Assembly (NCBI GenBank): GCA_016165875.1
Contig: JABBOT010000004.1
Location: 620,001-684,000, forward strand
Reading direction: 5' to 3'
Length of the DNA: 64,000 nucleotides
Source: Acanthopleura granulata
Lineage: Eukaryota > Mollusca > Polyplacophora > Chitonida > Chitonidae
The notes beneath the pieces are model-generated. The model saw only the letters and a list, made by a program, of their open reading frames with translations, was not told where the DNA came from and ran no database searches. The position numbers and the translations under genes were made by a program. Below, piece after piece: positions 10,737 through 21,540 of the stretch (position 1 is the first letter of the stretch; each line of letters opens with the position of its first letter).

Positions 10737-10754
10737 ATCCCACTTCTGACACCA
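10737..10754 (-). promoter_or_regulatory. Primer binding site, tRNA-Leu type
   Basis: On the element's strand the 18 bases start TGGTGTCAGAAGTGGGA, two bases inside the 5' LTR. The + strand reads ATCCCACTTCTGACACCA, which matches the 3' end of animal tRNA-Leu (CCCACTTCTGACA plus CCA). This assignment is from memory of tRNA-Leu 3' ends. Confidence 0.85.
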
Positions 10755-10756
10755 GT

Positions 10757-11608
10757 TGTAACGAGGGCGGGTTGGGCCCGACGGATAGAGACGACACAAA
10801 GTGGACTGCCGTTCGAATACTTTATTGGAGACCACCATCAATGTGTGGTGCAGTTATCCAGCGAGGGGAGGAAAAAACCCTGTAATGACAATCACAAAAT
10901 TGTACGTCTATGATCATTATTGTAAACACAATAACCCTACCAACGGTAGTCACTATGCATATCCAAGTACTACAATCAATTATCAGTTGCACATATGCAA
11001 TTAACATTATGAGGTTCCGAGGTGAGTATGTCTCACAATATAACTGACAACTACATGGTAGGTACTTTGGCCATGGATATACACAGCAGCGCGTAACATC
11101 AAATATATGCTACTTAAAAGCAATATAAAAGACTTTACAATGTAACTTTACGTTCATTCGAACTCCAAAATGTCCATCAAGCTGGTAACCAATTCGTTAA
11201 ACACGTGCAGGTTAATGACAGTAGTGTTAAACCGCAAGCAGCACGACTAGTGGCATTCTTGAAATGTAATACTGCAACAACAACCTTTTGAACTGTAACA
11301 ACAAATACTAATTTTGCGAAACAAAACAATATGCATAACACCCCTTAATGTAGCACAATGCCACCGTATAATGTGACTACAATAGTCATTTCCCAGGATT
11401 ACAAATGCTCACAAAATTACCTCAAGGTGCCTGAGGGTCACAACGGTGCTCATCCTGTTACAACATGCAGCAGGACAAAGGCCACCACACGGCGAGGACG
11501 CTAACCAAAAATGTCCGGCGACATAACTTCCCCTACAGAAAAGGGAGATAACCTCTACTTGCACATAAACATTGCATAATGTGCAGTAGCTACTGACGTC
11601 CTGTCACA
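10757..11608 (-). repeat. 5' LTR (promoter end)
   Basis: 852 bases, the partner of 5038-5891. In the element's orientation it drives transcription leftwards through gag and pol. I could not place a TATA box with confidence. Confidence 0.97.
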
Positions 11609-11612
11609 CTGG
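11609..11612. repeat. Target-site duplication CTGG (right)
   Basis: Copy of the CTGG at 5034-5037, directly outside the 5' LTR. Confidence 0.8.
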
Positions 11613-11935
11613 TTATCAGTACAAGTCTACGTATACATAATTCAATGTTGCCAAGCATGGCGGAGATCCTCACTCGTACCTTACTCACTGGTACATTTAC
11701 AACGTGTACATTGTGCAAGACAACATTTTCCCCTCTCTACAAAAGTTTCCTTTTTAAAACAAGAGACAATAATTGTAATTGTACTTAAGGCTGAAATAAG
11801 AGAGAGCACATAGTGTAGTCATAATCGACAGAACTCGAACAATTTTGCCTTTTTTCAAACGCTACTTGTTAAAAACAATCAAAGGCATATAAACTACCTT
11901 GTTACAATGCTGAACACCTGAAAAAGAAAATATTC

Positions 11936-12660
11936 TCAATATCTGACAAAATCTCGCATCCAGACAGGCTGATTTCTGGTCCGTCTTGGCCTGTTACACT
12001 TAGTTACTGCCTGTTGTGCTACATCAGATTCACAAAAATCAAGAAGATTAACATTTTGACTTGGAGAAGTAATGGAAAAACCTGAAAACTGAGCTAATCT
12101 CTGAACATTCCATGTTTTAGCAGTTAGCATTAGCAGTTATGTAAGTGTTTGGTCCAGCTTTCGTAGTTATCTGTATGGGACTGGAAAATTTACTTTCACC
12201 CTTTGGAGCATGTCCAGCTCTTTTTACTCTAAATAAATCACCCGGTTTGAAGGTTTGTGATTTTGCACCTTTGCGTTTGTTGGTGTATGTAGTGCTTTTT
12301 TCTTGTTTGGATTCCACGCGTTTGCGCACCATCCTCTCTTCGTTAAAAACGAGTATAGTATAAGCCATGCCAGACTACCGATATCATGAAGGAATAACAG
12401 ACCAGTGACATTCCCTGGTCACATGCCTCTTACCACTGTTTCACTTTTCACAACTGTTTTGACTGTCAAACTGTGATGGCATTGGTTGTCGCTACCTCTG
12501 ATTCAAATAAATGTTATCAACCCCAAAAGATGTTGTTGGCTCACAGGCAGAATGAGTATGTTTGATGTTTCCATCTTTAAGAAATGTTTCAAATTCATAC
12601 GAATCAAACTGTGGCCGTCGTCGGTAACAATGGGCACTGGGTAGACGCAGGGAATTTTAG
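11936..12660 (-). pseudogene. Decayed integrase fragment of a second, older LTR element
   Basis: Reading leftwards on the minus strand, a piece near 12,640 has PIVTDDG. It continues in another frame with QFDSYEFETFLKDGN and IKHTHSA, like the second-Asp region of Ty3/gypsy integrases. After several stops, 12368-12117 carries LVFNEERMVRKRVE and then GDLFRVKRAGHAPKGESKF, which resembles the integrase C-terminal fold. After a further frameshift, 12130-11936 has AKTWNVQRLA and a Pro/Arg-rich end (RPRRTRNQPVWMRDFV). At least three frame breaks are visible. The sequence differs from the adjacent young element, so it is an unrelated older insertion. No LTRs were found for it. Confidence 0.7.
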
Positions 12661-13047
12661 GCAGATGGTAAAAAAAGCTGAGATCTCAGCTGAAGTAAAG
12701 GTGACGCACAGCTTGGCTGTTTAAGTCCCAATATATTCGCTAGTCAGACTGAAAGTAACCTAGGCCTCTTGTTAAATGAAATGAACAATGAACAACCCTC
12801 AAAAACAGGGCACCAGTAAACAGGCGCTAGATACGCCAGCTGCAAGTTCTTGATTTGCTACCTCTCACTGAGCAATTGAAGAGGTAAAGGTTATGGCACA
12901 GACCTTAGGCAAGCAAGGACCATTTGTCATGTTTGTGGAAAGCATAAGTTCCTGAGAAGACATGGTCTGGAGAACATGATGCGGACATCAGAAAAGACAG
13001 ACAATTGGCCAGTCTTTTTGGTGGAGGTCATGACAAAACCCGTAGAC
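12661..13047. other. No gene seen
   Basis: No coding remnant or clear repeat was found between the integrase fossil and the 148-bp tandem repeat. Confidence 0.35.
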
Positions 13048-13470
13048 ATAAATGACACATCCTTCATGCCTAAGGTACGTTTGTGCATGAGCTTCTGTAA
13101 AGTTATCTTTTTTAAATTATGACCCACACCAAACTTTTAGCATATAATGCTACGGCGACCTTGACATTGAGCTAATGATCTTAGGTCAAGGTCATAACAC
13201 ACCCTCCTGACCTAAGGAATATTTGTGCAAAGCATAAGCTTCTGCACAAAGTTGTCGTTTTTAAGTTATGGTCCCGACCAAAATGTGAGTATAAAGTGCA
13301 GTGATGACCTTAACCTTGAGCTAATGACCTTGGCTCAAGGTCATTACACACCCTCCTGGCCTAAGGAATATTTATGCAAAGTATGAGATTATAAAAAGTT
13401 GTCGTTAAAACGTTGCCCGGACAAGGCGGTGCGGACAGACGGACAGACAGACGGACGGACAAGGCCTTAA
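13048..13470. repeat. Tandem repeat, period about 148 bp, nearly three units
   Basis: Blocks such as ACACCCTCCTGACCTAAGGA, TTTGTGCAAAGCATAAGCTT and GAGCTAATGACCTTGGCTCA recur. The ACCCTCCTGRCC block starts at 13201 and 13349, a spacing of 148 bases, and a diverged first unit precedes it. The array runs into a GGACAGAC/GGACGGAC microsatellite at about 13430-13465. TTGCCCGGACAAGG next to a GACAGACGG tract is a combination I recall from mollusc dispersed repeats. Confidence 0.75.
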
Positions 13471-13706
13471 ATTATCTCGTCCACTTTCTTTGACAACGGG
13501 CGTATGAAAAATCTTTTAACTGCTCAAAGGTTTTTTAGTTATTTTTTTTTTTTTAGTAAAGCGTCTTGAAGTCAAAATCAATAGAATCGTTCTTTGTGGC
13601 CATTGGGGCCTACATCTTAATGTTTGTGACAAGGTTCTTTTCCGTTTATTTTCTCCTCAGTCCCTTACAGGTGTAACGAGAATTGTCATTGTTCCTGCTG
13701 ATTCAC

Positions 13707-13729
13707 CTGTCTGTCTGTCTGTCTGTCTG
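13707..13729. repeat. (CTGT)n microsatellite
   Basis: About six uninterrupted CTGT units. Confidence 0.9.
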
Positions 13730-13739
13730 ACTGTCTAGC

Positions 13740-14060
13740 TGCCTGTCTCCATCTTTGTTTAACGCCACATCTTAGATCTTATGGAGGCAAAGGAAATTCG
13801 TGAAGGCTATACATGTAATTAGTTTCCACCAATAGGTTGCCAGAGCGAAGCAGTTGTTGTGGCCTATCAGAGAGCGCCCGTTTTAAATGTGTAAGGCAGA
13901 ATTGAGGTAACATATGATCACGCAACATTGATTTAAAACCGAAGTAGGGCTTGCTGATAGCTTTCATTGGATGGTCCAGTTTAGACCAGACTTTGAATGA
14001 CGATCTGGTTGTAGTATTGGAAGGGATCAAGAAATTTTCTGTAGCGAAGCAAAGAAAGAA
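13740..14060 (-). other. Possible retroposon-like segment with an 83-codon frame
   Basis: The minus strand is open for 83 codons (14030-13779) and contains RALSDRPQQLLRSGNLLVE. It runs out near GATGTGGCGTTAAAC, which resembles the 3' ends of some mollusc repeats. No family is recognised. It may be a fragment of a dispersed repeat rather than a gene. Confidence 0.25.
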
Positions 14061-14824
14061 ACCTTGACATTGTGAAGGTGATAATAGCCTACTTTTCCTG
14101 AGTCAATCACTGAGACACCTTCAGACTTATGGAATTAAAGTTATGAAACTTCACGCGGTGTTGCAGAAATGATCACTGTGTCTCTTGTATACTATATGTT
14201 TGGCATTTTAAAATCTGTACTATAGATCTTCTTCGACTTGGTTTACATATATATCCTCTGTGAACTATTGACAGGAAAACGAAGCTTTGCAGACAAGCTC
14301 ATAGAAACTTGCATAGACCTTTATGAAGGGCTTAGGAGTTGTGTAGATTTACTATCATTATAATACCTTGGTTCAGTCTAGATGCCTTGAAAGATTATCT
14401 TAATTATGGGTAAATTTGAGGGATAAGGCTAGGTCAGCTAGGTCATCCTTCCTCATAAAACTTTGGGTAATTCAGTGTTTTGTAATTTCCTGGTAAATCA
14501 TGTCATTTTATAATGAAGTTTAACGCATGTCTTAAAAATACGTAGAAAATAATACCTTCATGCAGTTTTATATCATGTACTTGTATGAAAGGCTTCATTT
14601 ACCATGTGATCATCCGTTATAGTTTGTCTTTTCTTCCGTCCCTACTTGGCAAGATGCTGCCTACGTGTAAACAACAATGAATATGGCGTGAGCCTTAATG
14701 GGTGTGTTGTAAGGTGACATTACCGTAAAGGAGATGGCATATAGGGCTATTGTTGATGGAACTGTCTAACCGAAACATCCTTATGATTATAACACTGTTC
14801 ATTCAGTCAATCTCATATTAGTAT
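14061..14824. other. No gene seen
   Basis: AT-rich sequence without a supported feature. Confidence 0.35.
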
Positions 14825-15189
14825 CGGACCGCGTCGGTGGCCTCCATGTGCAGGAGATCCGGGATCAGTCTTGGGTTGGGTAATATTTGGTACTTTTATA
14901 ACAGTTATATTAGTCCCATTTGCCATTTGCCGTTCAGCGCTAAGAGGTTAGAGCAATGAAACGCGACTGGTAGGCCCGATGTCAGGCCCTATAATATGTG
15001 ACTGGGTGGGGTGTCATGTCTGGTGTCTTGGGCATGATGTTCCAGTGGAGGCAGAAGGACTTCGGCGTCATGGATTAGCCCTACCAGAAGAAGATTTCCT
15101 GTATATACAGTATAAGGACTCATCGTCGTCATATGACAGAAAAATTGGAGAGTACGATATAAAACCTAAGCATACACGTAAATACATAT
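14825..15189 (+). mobile_element. SINE family 2 (copy 2)
   Basis: It has the same block order as 4319-4678: a decayed tRNA-like head with GGGATCAGTC, then CGCTAAGAGGTTAGAGCAATG, GGTGTCATGTCTGGTGTCTT and ATATGACAGAAAAATTGG. The tail is AAGCATACACGTAAATACAT. Confidence 0.75.
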
Positions 15190-16513
15190 TAGTATCGATA
15201 TACATGAATCCATTTAGTGGATAGAAAGTACTCTCCCTTGAAGCTGTATATACCTCTCAGGTAACTTGATATATACAATACGTGCATGTGGCTGCTAGTT
15301 TATATTTAGCTCTTACTGCGGGATAGGTTGCATGTAACAGTTAGACATGATGGCTTCCAAAACAAAGACCTAAGATCTCAATCCGAGTCCTTCGCAAGTG
15401 ATAAAGGTAGGGTACGCAAGGGTAAATCATCAACCTGCATGATCAAGCGCTAGACTCCCGATTTTAAGCCATAAAAAACATCCAAATCATAAATAGTTCG
15501 ATCGTTTATTTCACGGCTAGGACAGAGCGTAAAGAACTATACAGATATATAGTGATACTACGACGCCCGAAACAGGCGCTCAAACAGCAGTCACGCCTTG
15601 AAGGGATTTGCTGGGAGTTCAAACTGCGCATTGCATGCACTATGTTAGCTCTTTTCTGTGTTTAACTCTGTACACATTAGCAGGAGCCTGCTGGAGTGTT
15701 TGGGTGCAGATGCACCCTTTTTTCTGATATGGACATGGGCTGTATACATACATGCATAACGCTTGTACTGTACTATTTGTGCTGGCACCACGTTACAATC
15801 TCATCTGAGGGAACGGCTACATGCAAGACAGCTGGTCCACAGATACCCGTACGGTAGCCTGTTAGCATCACTTCACTTCAGCATCGTGTTCCCAGCGTAC
15901 AAATGTAAAGACAGGGTATCGCCCATGTATGAGTACAAGACCTGGGGCTGATTCCACAAAGCCGTTTCTGATTTAAGTCAAAACTAAACTTACGATTTTA
16001 AAGCTAAATTTTTGGTTTAAAAAATTTGAATTTTGACAACGTCAATGTCATCATACGACAAATGCGTCAAAATTTCAAGTTCCAGTATCAAAACCGAAGC
16101 ATTGTGACAAGGTTTTATATTTTGACAAGTTAAAAATGACTTTGTGGCAGCGGCCTCTGATCCAGTCCTTGCAGTCATCTTCCGTGTCAGCACGTGTTTC
16201 ATGCTTGGCAAGGGTTTAACGCAACACTCTCGAAGCCGTTTGTGCAGACTAAAGTTATTTGAAAAACCACTTGTCTTCCACCAGTATAGAAGTGTGCATG
16301 TCCGTAAGTTACATCCGTAAAGCTAGTCAGTAACTTTCCAAAGGTCGGTGGTTTACTCCGGGTTTACTTCGCCCTTAAAACTGCATGATTGCCATATCGT
16401 GCACACAACTTAACAAATAAAAATGAAAAACATAGGCATCACAGAAATGATTAAATGTGATAATTTGCTCTTCAGTGATATGAGGGATACATGCGACCTG
16501 CGTATTACCGTGG
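15190..16513. other. No gene recognised
   Basis: Mixed sequence. Around 16,010-16,140 there is a TTTTGACAACGTCAATGTCA-type stretch and a possible small reverse frame, neither of which I can assign. Confidence 0.3.
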
Positions 16514-16698
16514 AATAGAATTTTATTTTTATTTATTTATTTGAATGGTGTCTTACGCCGTAGTCAAGGATATTTCACTTATATGATGGCGACCAGCAGT
16601 ATGGTGGGAGGAAACCGGACAGAGCCCGGGGGAAACTCACGATCATCCGCAGGTTGATGGAGGACCTTCCCACGTACGGCCGGAGAATAAAATTTTAT
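16514..16698 (-). mobile_element. SINE family 1, 5'-truncated, with probable target duplication
   Basis: Reverse copy with the core block GTATGGTGGGAGGAAACCGG and a TTTATTTATTTATTT tail on the + strand. The tRNA-like head is missing. AATAGAATTTTAT (16514-16526) on the left and AATAAAATTTTAT (16686-16698) on the right differ at one base and flank the copy, consistent with a 13-bp target duplication. Confidence 0.75.
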
Positions 16699-17962
16699 CG
16701 CATAAAATTTTAATTTTATATCTCTGGTGAGTCAGCTATAAAGCGAGGGATCCGTTAGGTCACAGGTTTGTAGGTTATCCATGGACGTTTTAATACAGGT
16801 TTACATACAGGTTTTTAAATCTGGCATATGATATTGCGATGCGGTGCGATCACCACTATACCCTCAAAAATCTTCCAGTAAATCCCTTTTTGTGGGATGA
16901 CGGGGGATGAGGGATTGCCTTTCCGTTGACCTCACGGAGTAATCCGTTCCTGATAACGAATCATCCGCACTCAGGTACAGGTTCAATTGTTAAATCAACA
17001 GAAAGGCAATCCATTATTCCACAAGGAACGGATTCAACAGATTTTTTTAGGATAGTCTTGTGTATACCTTACATGGTATCGCACAGCTCTGTAATATTGT
17101 TTGGTAATTTGTCGTAACAATTGTTTTGGTATGAAAGATATGGAGCTCAGAGACCAGGAACATACCAATATATATTTGTCATTAAGTCGTGGTTGTGCTT
17201 GTCTTGTGCATCGTCATCCCCAAAACTTTGGACCATCTCTTGCTTACAGGTTACGCATCCGCAATTCAAGCAACTGGGTCTACACATTTATCCACTGTTA
17301 TTTTTCACAGAGTTAAATATATCAGAACTTTCTCTGCTTTGAACAGAACTGAGGAGTTTTTGCCTAGATTTACCACCCATCCCTGGGGGTTCCCAAGGCG
17401 ACGAAATGCTATTTTGTCACTTACAGCAGCAACGCATTAAAAAACAGTGGTCGCACTGAGTTGATTTTATTATATATAGTAGAGAAAAGTCCAATCTGCA
17501 TGTGGTGGTATCGCTTGGAAGCGCGCGAAAATTTCGAGATCTATATTTGAGGTTGAAGGTAAAGACAATCAGTGCACTCGTGTCACATGAAAGCTAGCTG
17601 AATTGTAAGCCTTACCAACGGACTTTTGGGTTTGTCCATTGCTCATACAGCCGCTCGTGGGTATTCTGTTGATCATTATAAGAAACAACCTTAAACAAGC
17701 GATTTCTTCATAACTGCTTGACCCAAGTCACTCAAGTTGGTTTTTGAACTTTAATATCAAGGTCCTTATCAAAAGTGATCATATAAAAAGTTAGCATATC
17801 CGCTCATTCGTTCGATATTCAGTAACTTATTAAAGGATTTATAAAAAGTAACTTTTGTGGAAAATTGCTCAAAACTGATGTTTCAAAATTACCTCTCTAT
17901 TTTACGCATATTTTCCGTCATTGGCCGGGAAGTTTCCCAAAACAGATCAGTGGTAAACTTAC
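16699..17962. other. No gene recognised
   Basis: Contains several short open frames with no recognisable domains. If the candidate minus-strand gene at 17963-18272 is spliced, its next exon should lie here or further left. I could not place it. Confidence 0.3.
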
Positions 17963-18272
17963 CTGCTAAGCTGACTTTCCTCAACCGTCAAACCAATTCT
18001 CGTGGTTTCATCTGCAGCATTAAATATGCCACTATAGAGGGTTGTCAGTAGGTTTGTGATCGTTTGGCCACGTTCCCAGCGTAGCTTCCACGTTAACTGT
18101 TCCGTGTCGTTACCTTCAACAACCTGCAACACGCTCCTGTAGCCTGTGCGGTCCTCAAAATATGAAAGCTTTACTCAACAAAAACAGGTTTCCCTTGATC
18201 ACAACGTCTCAACACAAATCTATATAACTGACGCATCCACTCAGACGTCATCTCAACTTCACGATCAGCCAT
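17963..18272 (-). CDS. Candidate small minus-strand gene or first exon, with one apparent frameshift
   Basis: An ATG at 18272-18270 in good context (TTGAAAATGG) opens 33 codons (MADREVEMTSEWMRQLY...) that end in TAA at 18173-18171. A second open stretch, shifted by one base, runs from 18174 to 17962 without a stop for about 70 codons (VKLSYFEDRTGYRSVLQV; TWKLRWERGQTITNLL). It ends at an AGG-TAA that is also a consensus donor, CAG|GTAAGT (17963/17962). The two parts read as one protein if a single base is missing near 18174. This could be a sequencing error, a real lesion, or an unrecognised splice. I do not recognise the family. It diverges from the F-box gene, whose 5' end lies about 200-400 bases away. 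Confidence 0.4.
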
Positions 18273-18503
18273 TTTCAAATCACGTATCTTCGTTGCTAAG
18301 ATGGGCTCGACTCCTCTTCTCAAACATAACACCATCTTCCTTGTCCACTATTATAGTTGCTTATAGTTCCATCTGTTTATCATTAAAACACAAATTAAAG
18401 TTAAAACTACCAAACAAGTTGTCAATCGCCCTTTCAGTGGTGTACCCCTTCTGAATTTCAGTCCAAGCATCTTTTTTCAGGACGACGTCGAGAGCAGCAG
18501 ACT
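18273..18503. promoter_or_regulatory. Possible bidirectional promoter between the candidate minus-strand gene and the F-box gene
   Basis: The ATG of the minus-strand candidate and a possible 5' exon of the F-box gene (see 18504-18683) point away from each other across this interval. No TATA box is evident. This is inferred from geometry only. Confidence 0.25.
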
Positions 18504-18683
18504 TGAAAATGGCTGTTAGCGAAGTTTGGCTTACTGTACATTAGTGTTGGTTACGGTCTTCATTATTCACGAATAACTAGGCGATATGAGGCCAGAATTA
18601 CAGCAAAATTAAAGGAAACATGTTTTCGTAGCGTACAGCTTCAACATTTAGAGGACAGCACACTTGAAAAGACAGAGATCCAG
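18504..18683 (+). other. Possible 5' UTR exon of the F-box gene
   Basis: The interval ends in GATCCAG|GTTAGTAA, an acceptable splice donor, and the F-box coding exon starts after a strong acceptor at 18928. A short upstream frame begins at GAAAATGGCTGTTAGCGAAG and stops after 11 codons. Transcript data would be needed to place the start. Confidence 0.3.
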
Positions 18684-18909
18684 GTTAGTAAATGGTACAG
18701 CACAGATTTGTATTTCTGAAGCAAGCTGAGAAAGAATGAAACATCTCTCTTTTGTAAGGTGTTAGATATATGGGATAAGTGGATGCTTCACCCTGGCTAC
18801 TCTGACCTCCCCTACCCATAAACTTAGTCCCCGTCGCATGAAAGAAAATTCTTGAGTACTATACCCTAAACATGAATCAAATATGTTAAGTCCGGAGTCC
18901 GAAAAATAC

Positions 18910-18928
18910 TGTATTCTCTGTCTTCCAG
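18910..18928 (+). other. Splice acceptor upstream of the F-box start
   Basis: TGTATTCTCTGTCTTCCAG is a pyrimidine tract ending in CAG, 17 bases before the chosen ATG. It supports a spliced 5' UTR and argues against the earlier in-frame ATG. Confidence 0.6.
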
Positions 18929-18945
18929 ATATTTGGTGTGAAATA

Positions 18946-20325
18946 ATGACCTGTCAAGAAACCAAGGAGTTCCTGGATGAAAGCGAGGAGCAGTATGGGT
19001 GGGAGGATTTACCGGACCTTCTTTTGGAAGAAATTTTTCGTCTGCTCGATCCAAAAGACCGACATCAAGCCTCACAAGTGTGCAAAAGGTGGCACAAAAT
19101 ATTCTACTGCCCCCGGGTATGGGACACTTTTATCCTGAAGGAACGAACCCTGACACGGAGACTGTTCAACCTCTACAGAGGTTACCAGAGGGAACTGGAT
19201 CCGAGAAAGACGCATTTCATGTTGACAAGGGTAGGATCGTACTTCAAGAAAATTGTCATTACTGACATTGCCGATTTTTACAACCTGCACGAATTCCTGC
19301 GCGTGCTGACCTTCTTTCTGGAATACTACGACGAGTGTCCTATGACGCAGTTGAAGAGTTTTGATTTCACGTTTCACTGTGAAGAGCGCGGGATGACAGG
19401 ACTGATCGTGCACGGCACTGGAGGGAAGATCCTCGAGGAGCTCATACAGCTGGTACAAGTCCTAGGCAACATCCGGCAGCTGAAGATGAACCAACTCCTC
19501 TTGGAGGCAAAGGACGCACCGGGCTTGTTTGAAGCCATCGCCAAAAACTGCTTGGACACGTTAACTTATCTGGAGATCCTGAACTACACGAAGATTCCAT
19601 GCCCGATGCCGGAGATGGCGCAGTTTTGGACGTTAAGCCGACTCGTGGTGTCCCCCCAACAGCTGAATGATGAGGTGGTGCTACTTCTGGCAGGCACATG
19701 CCTCACGGACCTGCGCATTGTCCAAGACACCTACACTTGTCCGTGTGTTCCCGTGTCTGGCATGGCGTGGTGCGAGCTCTCCACCATGGCGCCCTTCTTG
19801 AGGGTACGTCTAGAGTGTCGAGGGAGATCAAAAGAAGATGTGATGGTGCAGCCCCATGCTCCTGTATCTGCCGTTGTTTACTCTACTCCCTACTCCAAAA
19901 TCAACTCAAACGTCACGTTGGACATTTCTGAAAATTACAAGGACTCCCTAGAGGTTTTCGTCCACCAACGGCTACCACGCGTTCACGGGTCGCGGTCCTT
20001 CCACGAACGAGGCGACGCAAATCTCGTCATGCTTTCCCGACAGTGCGAGAAACTACGGATCGTCGTGGCTAGAGAGCGTCTGTCCACGGCGACAATTCTG
20101 CTTGTTGTCAAAAATGCCAGGTCACTGAATAGGTTGTATGTTCGTCAAAACGCCGTCTTGAAGAAATCGGATTGGCCCAAATCTGCCGAATGGTCGGACG
20201 AGTATTACCGATGGTTGAAGACATCGTCTTTGTCGCTGGAGCTCTTCATTGCGGAAGTGTCACAGATGTTGGGATATAAATGGCGCCCTCTTACAGATGA
20301 AGAGTTTAAGCGAATCGACGTGTGA
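18946..20325 (+). CDS. F-box protein, FBXO39/FBXO33-like
   Basis: A single open coding exon of 459 codons. An F-box lies near the N-terminus (WEDLPDLLLEEIFRLLDPKD, then ASQVCKRWHKIFYCPRVWD). F-box proteins bind Skp1 and act as substrate adaptors of SCF (Skp1-cullin-F-box) ubiquitin ligases. The rest is an irregular leucine-rich-repeat-like region (LRQLKMNQLLLEAK-type strands, LTYLEILNY, LTDLRIVQDTY), and the C-terminus holds a YYRWLK motif. The organisation and the GMAWCELSTMAPFLRVRLE segment recall FBXO39 and FBXO33. I chose the ATG at 18946. An in-frame ATG at 18883 lies upstream of TATTCTCTGTCTTCCAG, a strong splice acceptor ending at 18928, so the 480-codon version probably reads through intron. 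The frame uses many G/C third positions, unlike its surroundings. Confidence 0.9.
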   Translation: MTCQETKEFLDESEEQYGWEDLPDLLLEEIFRLLDPKDRHQASQVCKRWHKIFYCPRVWDTFILKERTLTRRLFNLYRGYQRELDPRKTHFMLTRVGSYFKKIVITDIADFYNLHEFLRVLTFFLEYYDECPMTQLKSFDFTFHCEERGMTGLIVHGTGGKILEELIQLVQVLGNIRQLKMNQLLLEAKDAPGLFEAIAKNCLDTLTYLEILNYTKIPCPMPEMAQFWTLSRLVVSPQQLNDEVVLLLAGTCLTDLRIVQDTYTCPCVPVSGMAWCELSTMAPFLRVRLECRGRSKEDVMVQPHAPVSAVVYSTPYSKINSNVTLDISENYKDSLEVFVHQRLPRVHGSRSFHERGDANLVMLSRQCEKLRIVVARERLSTATILLVVKNARSLNRLYVRQNAVLKKSDWPKSAEWSDEYYRWLKTSSLSLELFIAEVSQMLGYKWRPLTDEEFKRIDV

Positions 20326-21540
20326 CTTAAGGAGTGCAAGGAAGTAAACCTTCCTTTTTATTGTAATTTTTTACTTCATTAAATCCAGTCAAATGTATTG
20401 GCTCCATGAACCGCCTTGGTGAGGCTGGATGCCAATGATGTCACCTCATATTAAATGTTGCTAAGTGTACTTCGTGTAGTATATCGTATATATACTCATG
20501 TACAAATATAAGCTATTCATATGTTTTAAGGGTTAAGGGTCAGAACAATCTGTGATGTCAATGATATCTGTGAAGCACACCTTGTGATTCCAACATTTGA
20601 ATGGATTTAATTCAGTGAAAAATTCCTGGGGGTTGGGGGAGGAGGGGGTGTTGGTGAGAATTCAGATGTAGTTCCTTTTCCTTCTTTGATATTGAATTTT
20701 GGTGACTTTGAATATCTCTTGTAAGTAACAAGAATGGTCTGGCCTGTGTGGCGAGAACTTTGTGTATCAATTATTCAGAATATCTATACTTTTTTTACTT
20801 CAAAAATATCAACCTGGTAACTTTGTGAAATTAATGTGCACAACACACTCGTACAATTCAGAGATTTTTTTGCATTTCTGGTACACTAACCGACTATTGC
20901 ATGACGTAATTGTGTGCAGATTGACAACTGTTATACAGATTCATGACGGTTTCTGCCAGTAGTTCACAGAAAGGTGAACGGTAAGATTTAAATGAGGAAA
21001 ATTTGCTAATTATCGCACAGTATGTAGTGTGTAACGCAGATGCGCCCTCGGAAATTACAATTGCTCAGCCAAGCAGTTAAGTGTCATTCAACTTTAAATT
21101 TTTATGTTTAGTTTAGAGATTTTATTTGAAAACGGCTCCATGTAGTTGACTATTTCCATCCTGCCCAGTTTATCCCTTTTCCAACCATTTCACCTCAAGG
21201 TCGTTGGCGTCTTGTACATTTTATATCTCCAGCCGCTCACCGAAACATTCCCGAGCTTTTTCTTTACATTTCTTATAATCGTCAGAATTTTCCACGATTG
21301 CCCATCAATAAATGTATGCATATTTAATGAAAAGCTGCAGTATATACCGTTTTCCAGAAGGTGGTTGTTCACTTCACTGACACGTATTGTTCTGAGTGAT
21401 GATGTTGCAATTTATGTGTGGGACGACAACATTTGATGACGTGAAAGACACTGCAGGCGTAGACGTGATCGGTCTCGTGTATTACGAGTACCGTTACATG
21501 TCATGAATGGAAAACTTGATTAATAAAATGTGTCATGTGT
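20326..21540 (+). other. Probable 3' UTR of the F-box gene
   Basis: Non-coding after the TGA at 20323-20325. Possible polyadenylation signals are ATTAAA at 20378-20383 and AATAAA at 21522-21527, the latter followed by a TGTCATGTGTGG stretch. I cannot tell which is used. Confidence 0.35.

Larger units (their letters stand above)
5038..11608 (-). mobile_element. Ty3/gypsy-type LTR retrotransposon, 6571 bp, young, integrase deleted
   Basis: The element is complete at its ends and lies on the minus strand: two TG...CA LTRs, a primer site, gag, pol, a polypurine tract and a 4-bp target duplication. By eye the LTRs differ at three bases plus a 2-base change in an A-run over about 852 positions, so insertion was recent. 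The pol order is protease, reverse transcriptase, RNase H, integrase, which is diagnostic of Ty3/gypsy rather than copia. Gag and pol share a reading frame and are separated by one UGA. A deletion near 6640 removes most of the integrase catalytic core and shifts the frame, so this copy cannot supply its own integrase. No env-like frame follows pol. Confidence 0.98.
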
